A DNA stretch of 64,000 bases from Paraphaeosphaeria minitans (Eukaryota > Ascomycota > Dothideomycetes > Pleosporales > Didymosphaeriaceae). Within the stretch, counting starts at the first letter, position 1, and each line of letters opens with the position of its first letter. Below the pieces are notes generated by a model. That model saw only the letters and a list, made by a program, of their open reading frames with translations, was not told where the DNA came from and made no database searches. Shown piece by piece: positions 42,141 to 53,500 of this stretch. The stretch spans positions 1,384,001-1,448,000 of the forward strand of contig WJXW01000012.1 in assembly GCA_015832175.1 (NCBI GenBank). Reading direction: 5' to 3'. Both the position numbers and the translations under genes were made by a program.

Positions 42141-43595
42141 ATGCCGACGCGTCCCGGCGGGATGACCGACGAACCCCATACGAACGTCCCCCTACCAATC
42201 GTCGACGGTGACCAACCGGTACGCCCACAACGCGAATCAAGACCGGTTACCTTCTTCGACGGAACGACATGGCGAGGAACCACGACCGAACCCACTACCC
42301 TCGACCCAGACGCTGCGCCAGACACGACACGAGTAAACCAACCATCGAACGTACCCGCAAATAAGACCAATCGCATCGCTAGATTACGATCAAGGCAAAG
42401 GAGATCCCCAGAACCTCCACAAACCCGATGGGAAGAGATAACCTGGCTTATAGCAAGCCTACGGGACGTCATCACAAAACAGGAGCGGATGATAGAGGGT
42501 ATTAGAACCAACCTGGCCGCACTACAGAGGCAGAACGAAACGCTACAAGGCCAGAACGAAACGTTGCAGGACCAGAACGAGGCGTTAAGCGCGAGGGTTG
42601 ACGAGCTTGGAAACCGGATAAAGGAGCTTCAGGAACATAGCAGCGCACATAGGAGTCAGAACGAGACGTTGAAAGAGGGTATTTCTGCCCTTAAGAGTGA
42701 GTTACAGACACTCGGTACGAATCGTCCATCATGGGCCGCAATCGCAGCGCAGGGTAACACAACAGCGCCGGGCAGGCCTCCATCGGTAAACCCTAGCCCG
42801 AGCCAACAAGCAAACGAACAAAAGCTTCCGGGTATCAGTCTTGACCTCTCCGGTGTGATCAGCCCCCAATTTCAGATATCCAACACTAAAGAGATCAGAG
42901 ATCGTGTCCGCCAGGCGTTTAACAGCCACGCGAATACCAAGGACATAGGCTGGTTTGGCATTGCGAGGACAGGAGCAGACCCAAACAGGGTCAAAATATG
43001 CTTAAGAACGCACGAGGAGGCAGCCAGGATCAAAAGGCATGACGAATGGCTTCAGTCCCATTTCCGAGGAGCTCGTGTCCAGGGCGAGCAATGGTACCCG
43101 GTCAAAGTCGACAGGGTAAATAAGGCTAGCATATGTGATGATTCGAGAATTCACCTCCGGGAGGATGCCGGAGCGAAGATAGGTGCCGAAAACGGGGTCG
43201 TAGTCAGGAAATTACGCTTCATCGGCCGCCCGAACCCAGACAAGCTCCATTGCTCAGTCGTCCTCTTTCTCGCTAGCAAACAAGAAGCGGAAGAACTCAT
43301 ACGGCGCAAGTACCTAGATGTCGACGGTGAGGTAGCGTACACTAAAACCTATGAACCAAGGCCTACCCCTCGACGCTGTTTTAATTGCCACAAGTTCGAC
43401 GACCATGAGGCTCGAAGATGCCCGACCAGAGAGCCGACATGCGGATTCTGTGCTAGAACCGGTCACGTAGAACGCGACTGTGCTTCGGAGACTCCGAAGT
43501 GTGTTAATTGCTCCGGCCCACATAAGGCCAGCGATAGAGGATGCCCTGAATATAAAAGACTCCTGCAGGAAGTAAATCCCCTACGCCATGCCTAG
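42141..43595 (+). CDS. LINE ORF1, gag-like RNA-binding protein with CCHC knuckles
   Basis: 484 aa. An N-terminal Pro/Thr-rich segment is followed by a coiled coil with repeated QNETLQ/QNEALS phrases (about residues 125-185), then an RRM-like middle. At the C-terminus three zinc knuckles follow one another: CFNCHKFDDHEARRC, CGFCARTGHVERDC and CVNCSGPHKASDRGC. This is the ORF1 layout of Tad, R1 and I-type LINEs: trimerisation or oligomerisation by the coiled coil and RNA binding by the knuckles. The stop codon overlaps the start of ORF2 by 8 nt (ATGCCTAG). Confidence 0.93.
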   Translation: MPTRPGGMTDEPHTNVPLPIVDGDQPVRPQRESRPVTFFDGTTWRGTTTEPTTLDPDAAPDTTRVNQPSNVPANKTNRIARLRSRQRRSPEPPQTRWEEITWLIASLRDVITKQERMIEGIRTNLAALQRQNETLQGQNETLQDQNEALSARVDELGNRIKELQEHSSAHRSQNETLKEGISALKSELQTLGTNRPSWAAIAAQGNTTAPGRPPSVNPSPSQQANEQKLPGISLDLSGVISPQFQISNTKEIRDRVRQAFNSHANTKDIGWFGIARTGADPNRVKICLRTHEEAARIKRHDEWLQSHFRGARVQGEQWYPVKVDRVNKASICDDSRIHLREDAGAKIGAENGVVVRKLRFIGRPNPDKLHCSVVLFLASKQEAEELIRRKYLDVDGEVAYTKTYEPRPTPRRCFNCHKFDDHEARRCPTREPTCGFCARTGHVERDCASETPKCVNCSGPHKASDRGCPEYKRLLQEVNPLRHA

Positions 43596-46500
43596 AAGGT
43601 TCAAGGTCCTGCAAGCGAACGTAGGGCGAATAAGCGAAGTGCAGCACAGCATTATGAACGATCACGATCTTGAAGACTTCAGCCTACTTCTTATGTCAGA
43701 ACCATATCTATTTCGTAACCAAGACGGAGAATACAGGGTAACCCCTCAATCTCACCCATACTGGACACCATTCCTCCCTGAGCACACGGAAGGGAGTCTA
43801 CGACCTAGAGCGATGCTCTGGACACATAGAGATATTACAGCACGGCCGATATCGACCGAGTCCACCGATATAGCGGCACTCCTAATTGAACTAGAGACTG
43901 GACCTTTACTCGCCATTTCAGTTTATATCCCCGCCAAATCGGATTCGGAGGACAGCGAACTGAACAGCAGACTTGACATAATTCGGAGGACAATTGACAC
44001 CACTCGGCGGAATCATGATAAAAGAGTCGAAATACTCATTGCCGGGGACTTTAACAGGCACGACCAGTTCTGGGGCGGTGACTTGGTTGCAACCTCCCAG
44101 CGCCAAGGAGAAGGTGAACCCATCATCCAACTCATGTCGGAACTCGATCTCCAGTGTCCACTCCCCAGAGGGATCGAAACTTGGATCTCCTATAATGGGG
44201 AACACAGTTCGACAATCGACTTAATCCTGGTAACACAAGAACTCGCGTCGGAAATACAGCGATGCACTACAGACTCGATGGCGCATGGCTCCGATCACCT
44301 AGCTATCTGCACGGAGTTTGCCATCGATCTTACGCACGAGAAAGGGACACCAAGAAAACTCTGGAAGAAAGCGCGCTGGGACCCAATTAGGAAAGTCGTC
44401 GCAGGAGAGCTGGAGCGCCGATCCCAGCCGGACATCCCGGGAGACGTAGACAGTTACTGCCAGTTTGTCACAGAATGCATAGCGCCAGCCATCGAAAAAT
44501 ATGTCCCAGTGGCCAGACCGTCACCATACGCGAAGAGATGGTGGACGGAAGACCTAACGGAACTAAGGAAACACTACACGTATTGGCGTAACAAGGCTAG
44601 CGCATCTCGAAGAGCGAATACACCTGACCCAGGCCTCCAACAGATGGCGGTGACTTGTAGGAAAAGGTACCATGACGCCATCAGAAACCAGAGGAAAACT
44701 CACTGGCAGGACTTTGTTGCCGAAGCCCGGAACATCTGGACCATAGCGCGGTACTTAGACCCAGCTCAGTGTGCGACCTTTGCAAGAATTCCAGCCATCA
44801 AAACCTACGAAGGGGTGAGCACGTCTAATGGCGAGATCGCTAGATGCTTGTTAGAGGAATTCTTTAAGCCCCCGCCAGGAGTCACCGAGGAGCCGGAAGA
44901 CGAGAGGCCGCGAGAGGCTTTACCAATGGAACCACTCTCGGAGGTTGAAGTACAAAGGGCGATATTCGCGTCCAACCCATACAAGGCCCCGGGACGAGAC
45001 GGCTTACCAGCCATCGTATGGCAGCAACTGTGGCCAGTCCTCAAACACCACATCGTAGCGCTATTCAAGTTATCACTCGAAACGGCGACGCTTCCATCGG
45101 AGTGGAGAGTAGCAAAGATTGTACCCCTGCGAAAACCAAACAAACCGGACTACACGGTAGCCAAGGCATACCGACCCATCTCCCTTCTCGCGACCCTAGG
45201 AAAGAGCTTAGAAGCAGTAGTAGCTGAAAGGCTATCCTTCCTAGCGGAGGCACACCGCCTGCTTCCAAAGAGCCACTTTGGAGCGAGGAAAGGCAGATCG
45301 ACAACCCAAGCGTTGACTATACTCCAGGAAAGCATCTTCCAGGCCTGGAGGGATAAGAGGGTTCTAAGTCTGGTCAGTTTCGACGTAAAAGGCGCTTACA
45401 ATGGGGTTAATATCGATGTCCTTGCGAAAAGACTAAGGAAGAGAGGAATCCCCAACGCATTGGTGGATTGGATAACTTGCTTCTGCAGCCAGCGAAAAGC
45501 GTCGGTCGTAGTAAATGGCCATACCACTGAGACAGTCGATCTACCACAAGCGGGCTTACCTCAGGGTTCCCCACTCTCCCCGATCCTGTTTCTCTTCTTC
45601 AACGCAGATTTGGTTTCATCCAAAATAAACCGCAACAAAGGGGCGATAGCATTTATAGATGACTACACAGCGTGGGTCACCGGAGCGTCAGATGGAGAGA
45701 ACACCAACCTATTACAAGAAACGGTAGTAGCAAAAGCAGAACAGTGGGCACGGAGTAGCGGCGCCACCTTCGAAGCTGATAAGACGGCCTTCATCCACTT
45801 CACGCGCAGGAACAACACAGTATCGAGCAGCCCACTCTTCGTCAATGAAGAAGCGATACGGCCACAAACAGAAGTAAAGATTCTAGGAGTAGTTTTCGAC
45901 CAGAAACTCCGATTTAGCCAACACACGGCCAGAGCGGCTAAGAGAGGAATTAGGGCAGCGCTAGCACTGAAGCGAATCAAAGGGATGACCGTAGGAACGG
46001 CGAGGCAACTTTTCACCTCAACCGTAACACCTACAGTCGATTACGCATCACCGATATGGTCCACAAGTCTGACAGGTCGTACAACTAAAATGCTAAACCA
46101 GATACAGCGTATCGGCACGCAAGCCATAATCGGAGCTTTCCGCACAGTGGCACTAATCAGGGCCGAGATGGAAGCAGGTATCGAGCAGCTCACGGCCCGC
46201 ATGCACCGCCAGGAGTATAAATTCTGGGTCAAATGCCACACTCTTCCCGTAAACCATCCCTGGTGGAAAATACGTCGGGGAATAGATACCAAAAACAAGC
46301 GCTTCCCGTCGCCGCTCCAGCGCATCGCAATGCAACTCGATTCGGTCGACCTCACGGAGATGGAAAGAATCGATCCATTCTGCATACCCCCTTGGCAACA
46401 AGGGATAGAAGCACAGATCCTCGAGGGAGAGGAAGCACAAAAATGGGCAGAAGACTCCGACGAGTTAAAAGTTTTTGTGGATGCCTCATACCGAGGACAC

Positions 46501-47418
46501 AACGCAGGAGTAGGGGTCTATCATTCGGCCAGAAGAAGTGACAACTCGGTAGTCGAACACCGCGAGGCGGTAAAGATCGGGAAGAACGCTGGATACACAT
46601 CCACCCATGTCGAACTCACTGCGATTCAAGCCGCACTGGAACTCATTTCAGCAATATGGTCACCCGACACGATCGCCCGATTTGGCAACAAGGCCAGAGA
46701 TCTCACGTATGTGATAGTGAGCGACAGTCAATCAGCGATCAGAGCAGTGTCGCGCCCCTCTCGCCAAAGTGGCCAGGCGGTGATCCGACTGATTGTAAAC
46801 ACCACAATGGAAATTAAAAGAAGGGGAGGCCCACATATCCGCCTCCAATGGGTCCCCGCTCACGCTATGGTAGTGGGAGACGAGATCGCAGATGAGCTGG
46901 CAAAGCAAGCAACGGAAGGGACCCTGGACCCTATTCCTGGGCTTACGTTGTCGGCAGCTCTCAAGAAGACTCTCTCATGCATACCGAAGATAAAGCTCGA
47001 GAAACCGGTCGACATAGACACAGCACTTCCTGGAAAGCATACGAAAAGCATCTATGATCTACAAACCTACAAGAGAGCAGCAGTGCTATGCCAACTGCGC
47101 ACAGGGAAATGCCGGTTAAACAGTTATCTAGCCAAGATAGGTGCTACCAATTCGGACAGATGCACCTGCCGGGGACGCCAGCCGGAAACGGTACGCCATT
47201 TCGTGTTCGAATGCCCGCTGTGGAAAGAAGAACGCAAAACGCTCCAGGAAGTCGCAGGCAACAGATGGGGAGATCTATCCTTCTTTCTAGGAGGTCGATC
47301 TGAACAGCGGCTTCCGTCCGGTGAGCTCTTGGATGGGAAAGCCGAATCCTGGAAACCAAATCTCGACGTAGTCAACCAGACCATTGAATTTGCAATGGCC
47401 ACCGGACGGTTATGCTAA
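43588..47418 (+). CDS. LINE ORF2: APE endonuclease, reverse transcriptase and RNase H
   Basis: 1276 aa, uninterrupted. The endonuclease (about 1-225) shows QANVGR, MSEPYLF, IAGDFNRHD and HGSDHLAI, the Asn/Glu/Asp/His set of APE-type nucleases. The reverse transcriptase (about 500-770) has AYRPISLLATLGKSLEAVVA, SLVSFDVKGAYNGV, AGLPQGSPLSPILFLFFNAD and the catalytic FIDD at 689-692. The RNase H (about 960-1110) has VFVDASYRG with Asp965, THVELTAI, VSDSQSAI and WVPAHAMV, so the Asp-Glu-Asp-His set is complete. A C-terminal Cys/His motif (CTCRGRQPETVRHFVFEC) closes the protein. All visible catalytic residues are present, suggesting a recently active copy. Confidence 0.95.
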   Translation: MPRRFKVLQANVGRISEVQHSIMNDHDLEDFSLLLMSEPYLFRNQDGEYRVTPQSHPYWTPFLPEHTEGSLRPRAMLWTHRDITARPISTESTDIAALLIELETGPLLAISVYIPAKSDSEDSELNSRLDIIRRTIDTTRRNHDKRVEILIAGDFNRHDQFWGGDLVATSQRQGEGEPIIQLMSELDLQCPLPRGIETWISYNGEHSSTIDLILVTQELASEIQRCTTDSMAHGSDHLAICTEFAIDLTHEKGTPRKLWKKARWDPIRKVVAGELERRSQPDIPGDVDSYCQFVTECIAPAIEKYVPVARPSPYAKRWWTEDLTELRKHYTYWRNKASASRRANTPDPGLQQMAVTCRKRYHDAIRNQRKTHWQDFVAEARNIWTIARYLDPAQCATFARIPAIKTYEGVSTSNGEIARCLLEEFFKPPPGVTEEPEDERPREALPMEPLSEVEVQRAIFASNPYKAPGRDGLPAIVWQQLWPVLKHHIVALFKLSLETATLPSEWRVAKIVPLRKPNKPDYTVAKAYRPISLLATLGKSLEAVVAERLSFLAEAHRLLPKSHFGARKGRSTTQALTILQESIFQAWRDKRVLSLVSFDVKGAYNGVNIDVLAKRLRKRGIPNALVDWITCFCSQRKASVVVNGHTTETVDLPQAGLPQGSPLSPILFLFFNADLVSSKINRNKGAIAFIDDYTAWVTGASDGENTNLLQETVVAKAEQWARSSGATFEADKTAFIHFTRRNNTVSSSPLFVNEEAIRPQTEVKILGVVFDQKLRFSQHTARAAKRGIRAALALKRIKGMTVGTARQLFTSTVTPTVDYASPIWSTSLTGRTTKMLNQIQRIGTQAIIGAFRTVALIRAEMEAGIEQLTARMHRQEYKFWVKCHTLPVNHPWWKIRRGIDTKNKRFPSPLQRIAMQLDSVDLTEMERIDPFCIPPWQQGIEAQILEGEEAQKWAEDSDELKVFVDASYRGHNAGVGVYHSARRSDNSVVEHREAVKIGKNAGYTSTHVELTAIQAALELISAIWSPDTIARFGNKARDLTYVIVSDSQSAIRAVSRPSRQSGQAVIRLIVNTTMEIKRRGGPHIRLQWVPAHAMVVGDEIADELAKQATEGTLDPIPGLTLSAALKKTLSCIPKIKLEKPVDIDTALPGKHTKSIYDLQTYKRAAVLCQLRTGKCRLNSYLAKIGATNSDRCTCRGRQPETVRHFVFECPLWKEERKTLQEVAGNRWGDLSFFLGGRSEQRLPSGELLDGKAESWKPNLDVVNQTIEFAMATGRLC

Positions 47419-47749
47419 CCATAAACTCTGACCTTAGACATTCCCCAGGATACTCCCACAATATCTCCCGTTTGGACTCGAAGTCGACTGGCCGGTAACA
47501 AGAAAGCCGACGACCGGGAAATTGCTCTCGGAGGCGCAGTGCAGGTAGGGGTAAGGAGGATCTCTGGGTGGACACCTAGTGTTGGCAACAGTTGATACAG
47601 GAAGGTGAGGACGAAGCGCGTCGGGCTTAGAATGAAACGGGGACTCGACGGAATTTCATTGGCCGGAAGAGACAGAAGTAGTTTAGGCAGCCTACGGGCC
47701 GAAAGGCACCCGAGTGGCGTAAGAATAAACCAAACCAAACCAAACCAAA

Positions 47750-47762
47750 CCTTTCCATATTG
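47750..47762. repeat. Right target-site duplication of the LINE
   Basis: cctttccatattg, directly after the AAACC tail. It matches 42018-42030 exactly. Confidence 0.9.
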
Positions 47763-50538
47763 CTTCACCCTGCTCCTCCTCCAAGTCCACAGTCACGCAC
47801 CAGGGCATATCACACCTATATCTCTCAATACGAATCAGCAGTCTTACATTGATGTCGTCCAAGGTCGTTCGTCTTCGGCCCAACAATCTCTGACGCTTTC
47901 CATCGCTGAGCCTTCATTCGCCCTTGCATCCTCAGAGATGAACACATCACTGCCATGCATGACATTTCGAAAGGCTTCACAATGCCGGGGTATCCCCACA
48001 GTTTGATTTGCGTTCGAACGAGCCGAAATGGTTGCTACTTCTGCATCAGGGCGCTGCTGCACTGCGTGCTTAGGAGAGCTATCTGTGCATAGACAGGCTA
48101 ATCGTCAGGCCATGGCACTCGCATACACGAAGCGTCTCTGTACGAGCTGAAGTAGTCTGATATTGAATGATCATCATGCTGCATTGCCCTTCTGGAGCCA
48201 CGGACCTTCCGTGGTCGGGAACAGCCCTACTGCACATCCCACGTCTAGTCCGGACGCACTATCTTTCGTTACGAAAACAAATGTTACTTAGTGGAAAGAT
48301 ACCGGCGGCCGAAAGAGGCTAGTTATGCGTCCAAATCGCGAGTTGTGGCTCACCACGCTTATCTTCTCTCACCGGAACTCCACCTATTCTCCGAGCTTGC
48401 GTCGAACATACAGGTTCAGTTTGCCGACATCAAGTCGTCTTACCATGACTGTATATACAGGATCTGATCTTCATCTTGGCTCGCCTAAGCTCGCTATCAA
48501 CCTCAGGAATCATAGCGACAATGATGACACTTCCGCGCCTGAACTAACAGCCAAGAGATGACCTGGCTATGGCGTGATGCAAGCCGTGTCTGGCTCCATC
48601 TCCACGACGGTTTCATTTGCACGGCTACTTTTTTCTCACAGCCCTGCGTCCCCTGAACGAAATCAACAGCTCACTGCACCCCATAACACCCTTGGCGGAC
48701 GTAGTAACAGTAGTGCTACGACGATCAACTCTTCTGTCGATCTTCGTTGTCAGCCGCCGTTTGCGAAAAGGGTATGTCGACCAAGGGGTTATTCTGAAGT
48801 ATCTACCCGCGCCAGGACTCTGCTCGAACCGTGGTTCTTGCTGCCATAACAGGCCACACCGTTGGCAGAGCTCACGTTAGGGTGGCTGTTCACTGCTCCG
48901 CCCTAACCACAACTCTGCATCGACCTCTTGCACATGCCAGAGGGCTGTGGCTGGGTTCCTAGATATGGTACCTCTAGAGATGATGCAGATTAGACTACCC
49001 TCCGCATCTCCAGATCCTGGACCCGGAAAGCTGCGGCCCGGTCGTCGTTCCACCCAAGTCCCACATGTAACGTCTGGAAATAAGGCACACGCCCGGCGAT
49101 TCAATGACAGGTACTCTGCGACGCCACTAATACTGTAGAGTTCTTGCTGTTGCTCTTATCACACATTATGCTGCAAAACAACAAGCCGTAGCCCACCCTC
49201 TCCCCTCTCAGGGTCGATCTTCGCAATGCGGCTACCTGGAGCGTCCACGCTTCCACTTGCAACGCGGAAAGATCGTCGAAATGTACGTACTGCATCCGAC
49301 CTAGCTCGTTTCGGTACCGCTCACGTGCCTCCGACTGTATCGGTGTCAGTTCCTGGAAACTCCCCACAGGCGGGCGACGTCAATCCGGCGGCGGCTGGTG
49401 CGTGCATTCAATGTTCGGGGACAGCTCCGTGACGTCGCGGTTTCCTGTTACGTATATTGTCTGCAGCAGGGAGTAAGTCTATACCTATTACAGTGATTAC
49501 ATTTTGACAACCGCGGAGCAGCCAAGCCGGACGCTGCAATCGTAAAGCTTGGGTGGAAAGACGGAGCTTAGCTGCGGGGGAGGTGAGCGGGATCGGAGCA
49601 TGAGCGGAGGCTGCCCGTCACATGCTGGTGGCAGACAAAGGATGATCAGCCACTGACGATGGTATGGAGTGTTGGGCAGCTCGATTGATTTCTGGGAACC
49701 TTGTCTGTTCTCTGGGGACTAGGTAGCAGACGGTTTTCGGAAACGCAGATGTCAGGTTTGCGAACATCGAAGGAAGGGTCATGCCAGGAACGACTGCGGT
49801 AATGCCGTTCCCCTGCCTCTTCGCTGTACTCTGGTTCCGTCCCAGCCTCAACAAGATAACACCGCAGACGCAGTCCTGTCATGCATCGCTATCGGCATAT
49901 TGCATGGTCTCCCACCTGCTGTGTTCCAGTGCATGCACCTGCCCGCCACTCATCACATGTGTCGTGTGTAGATGTGTGTAAGGCAGTTTGAATTGACAAC
50001 AAGGAAAGCCCTAGAGGACTGGAGGGCGCCTGCGAAGCAACGATGTTCGAAGGGACTGCCTTTTCATCAACAAACATCATCTCATCGTGAACAAACCATG
50101 ATTCCATGTATCGATAGCAAAGCCACCAGCACACACGATCAAAGAACCCGTTTTGTGAAGTAGTCTCTTGGTATTGGTATAAGAAAAAGTAGTCATGTAC
50201 ACATAAACGCATCGCATCTTACTCAAGACAAGAAGAAGAAAAAGAAGAAGAAGAAGAGGAAGAAGAAAACAGCAAAGCATTAGACGTAAACACAAGGAAA
50301 GAAAAGAAGAATACACAGCGCCGATAGAAACTCAACCGGAACGCCCACCCCATCCCACCCCACCCCCAGCCAACAAAAATATTCAACTACAAAGGAAGCG
50401 GCTCTTGCAGCATACGAATTAGGAGTGGAAAGGCAGACCCAAAAACAAAACGCCCACATTCCAAGGTTCAACGCTTGAACGGGTGGAAATGCATGCAGTC
50501 TATCGTAGTGATGTAGAGCTAGCTGGACGATGTGACGG
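47763..50538. other. Gene-free stretch, 2.8 kb
   Basis: Between the LINE and the 3' end of the PKS. The first part is the original upstream DNA of the prefoldin gene, displaced by the insertion. A minus-strand frame at 49101-49367 contains a protein-like piece (FQELTPIQSEARERYRNELG), but no splice partner was found. A purine-rich run (agaagaagaaaaagaagaag and similar) lies at 50226-50272. Otherwise nothing is recognised. Confidence 0.5.
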
Positions 50539-53500
50539 CTATAGCTTCAGGCCTTTCTGTATGAGCTTGCCTAGCGTGACACCCTGTGCAGTGTCAGTGA
50601 TTTGATCGAGCAGATAGACTCGTGGGATCGGAGGAGTGGACTTACGTGCTCGCCCTTCATCATGGTGAAGTGATTGCCGCCCATGACGGCGTACTCAAAG
50701 TTTTCCTTGGGCAGCAGCTGCGCCCAGCCGTTGTCGTCGAAGTCAGTGCGGTTGTTCAGCAGCCACTTCATGGGCGCGGGGTCCTCTCCCTCGCCCGGGG
50801 GCGGGCGGGGGTCGTCGGGGTTGGGGCACACGCCATCGGTGCACCAGATGGCGAGCACAGGCGGTGCAATCTTGGGGTTCATCGGCAGCGGCTGGTAGTC
50901 TTTGAGGTTCTTGATCGCCGAGGCGAAGTGCGGGAGGAGCCAGCTGGGTGTGCCTCCAGGCTTGCCCGTGCCCAGGAGCCCGATTTGGTCGAAGAAGATG
51001 TGGAGGCGGGCGGGAAGCGGGTCAAGGGCGACGGGGCAGGGTGCGTCGATGAGCACGAGGCTCTCGACCTTCTCGCCGGATTCTACGATCATGCGAGCGA
51101 CTTCATATGCCATGACACCGCCGGCTGACCAGCCGCCGATGATGTAGGGGCCTTCGGGTTGGCGGCGCTTGATCTCGGCCAGGTAGAGGGCTGAGACGCC
51201 TTCGACACCACAGGACCACTTCTCGGGACACTTCATAAACGGGCAGTTGAGACCAAACACGGCCATGTCGGGAGATATGTTGGGAATGGAAACGTATGAG
51301 GTGGCGCTCCCTGAGCCGTCGGGCACAAGAAAGAATTTCTTCGTGGCGACCTTGGCGTTGCCTTGAAGCAGGACTGAGTTGGCTGGAGGAAGGGTCGAGA
51401 CATCGATAGCCTTTTCGAGCCTCTTGTTCACCTCAGCGAGCTGGGGCTTGGAGGGCTTCATGGTGCTCTTGAAGGTAACCTTGGCGGTGGTCTCGACCTT
51501 AGGCTTAGGACGCATGCCGAGCTCGTTCTCAATGTCTTCGATCGTGACATTGGTGGTCAGAAACTCAGAGGGGAGATCTATGCCGGTCTGCTCGCGGAGA
51601 GCTCCGAGAACGGTCAGGGCCATGAGAGAGTCCATGCCCATCTCGGAGAGATCGAGTTTGTCGGTGATCTCAGAGACATCAACACCCATCTCCTCGGCGA
51701 TGATCCTGCGAGCGAGGCTCGCATCGCCATTGACAACCTCGAAAGACTCCGTGATCTTGACCTCACCAGACACACTGGGTGCCGAACTAGCAGGAGTGCT
51801 GGCTACACCGGCCTCAAATGGAGTAGACATGTCTGAGGTCTCCTCAGTCGTATCAGACTCGGAGTCATCATCGGCAAGAGGGACTCCACCATCAAACTGG
51901 GAGAAGTACTTCTTCATCTCACCAACGGTTGCATAGTCGGTGAAGAGAGTGGGGCTGATCTCCATCTCAAGCTCCTCACGGAATATGGCTGATATAGTGA
52001 GGGACATGAGCGAGTCAATGCCAAGGTTCTCGAAGGCAGCCTCATCGACGAGCTCCGACATGTCGACGTCGGTCTCCTTAGCAATTATCTTCATCACCCG
52101 GTTGGTGATGGTGTTAGTGGGTGTCTTCGGAGCCTTGGCCGCCTTGGCCTTTACTGCAGGTTTGGCTGCAGCCTTTGCCGGGGCGCTCTGTGTCTTCACG
52201 GGAGCAGGGGCTGCAATGGAAGCTCTAGCAGGGGCGGCCTTTGCGGCAACAACACCAGCCTTTGAAACGGCGCCAGGCGGCGGCATCATGATGTTTAGAG
52301 CGCGTCTCGGGATGTTCTGGAACTTCAGTCCAGTAACCATGCCAATAACCTCTTCGCCCTCGAGAATGTAAACGTCACCAGCAGAAACATTGTTCGGCTG
52401 GGGCATCATGCGCACATAAGAGCGGTACTTCTTCTCCGGGGATAAGGTCTTGGAGATCCTGATGGAGCCCCATCCGTGAGAGATGTAGACCGAGTTGTCG
52501 GAGTCGAGATGATCAGATGCATTGACGATGAAGCCCGACAAGTGAGCAAGACTGTCGATCCAGTACGGCGAGCAGAAGAACTCGCCATCTGCTGGGGTCG
52601 TCTGGAACTTGACAGCGGCTGTCGCCTCAGTCGTCTTGCCATCGAGGATGACTTCCTCCATGCCGCGGTAGTTGTCGGCGTAGTTGACGAGGGCCTTGAA
52701 CAGCTTGTAAGCCATGCCGCGTAGGACCTTGTGTGCGGCGCCGGTCTGGAGCTTCTGTGTGAGCGTGTCGATCTGGTTCTGCACCATGAATTGAATGCGC
52801 GACCAGTCCTCCTTCCAGGCGTTGACATCCTCATACTTGACAGTGCCAATGGCATGCTCAGCGAGCACCTTGGAACCGTCAGCAGGGACAGTGCGATACT
52901 TGATTGAGACCTCGTTGGTCTCAAGGTCAGCCGTAGCCTCGATCTGGAGATGCTGCCCAGCAAGAGGGGCAGGGTACTCGGGAACCAAGCCCTTTGTCAC
53001 CTCCATAGCGCATACATTCAAGCCAGGAGTAGGTAGGTTGGGGCGTAGCTGCTTGTACAAGTAATCCGCAACCGTCATAGCCTGGTCGGCGTACAGCGAC
53101 GAAGGACAGAAAGGATTGCCGTTGACCTGATGACCGCTAATGGTAGCCTTAAGCTTGGGATCTGACAGATCGGACTGAACGACAACGGTGCCGGAGTTGG
53201 CATGGATCTCCTCCCGGACGATGCGGTGGCAAGAAGTGGTGGAAAGCTTGGACACAACGGGCATAGCTGGTGCCTCGATAGCTTTGGGCTCAGCGACCTT
53301 GGGAGCTTCGCCCTTAGTCAGAGTCCAGTTGTTTGCATAGTCGATCCAGTACTTCTTCTCATCGAATGAATAAGTAGGGAGCTCAAGGAGCTCCTGGGCA
53401 TCGTTGAACTGTCTGTGGTACTCGTCCCAGTCGAAGGCTACACCGTGAAGATAGAGTGTGGAGATGCTGTTGACAAGAGTCTTCCACGGGTCTTCATTGC

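Larger units (their letters stand above)
42031..47749 (+). mobile_element. Non-LTR retrotransposon (LINE), Tad-like, apparently complete
   Basis: A 5.7-kb element bounded by a perfect 13-bp target-site duplication (42018-42030 and 47750-47762). It has a 110-bp 5' leader, a gag-like ORF1 (42141-43595) and ORF2 (43588-47418) with endonuclease, reverse transcriptase and RNase H. A 0.33-kb 3' UTR ends in about five AAACC units (47727-47751) in place of a poly(A) tract. Both ORFs are fully open, and there is no excess of TpA over CpA to suggest RIP. The endonuclease-RT-RNase H order with a CCHC ORF1 fits the Tad clade of the I superfamily, the usual filamentous-fungal LINE. The clade call is inference. 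The short leader could mean a slightly 5'-truncated copy. Confidence 0.92.
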
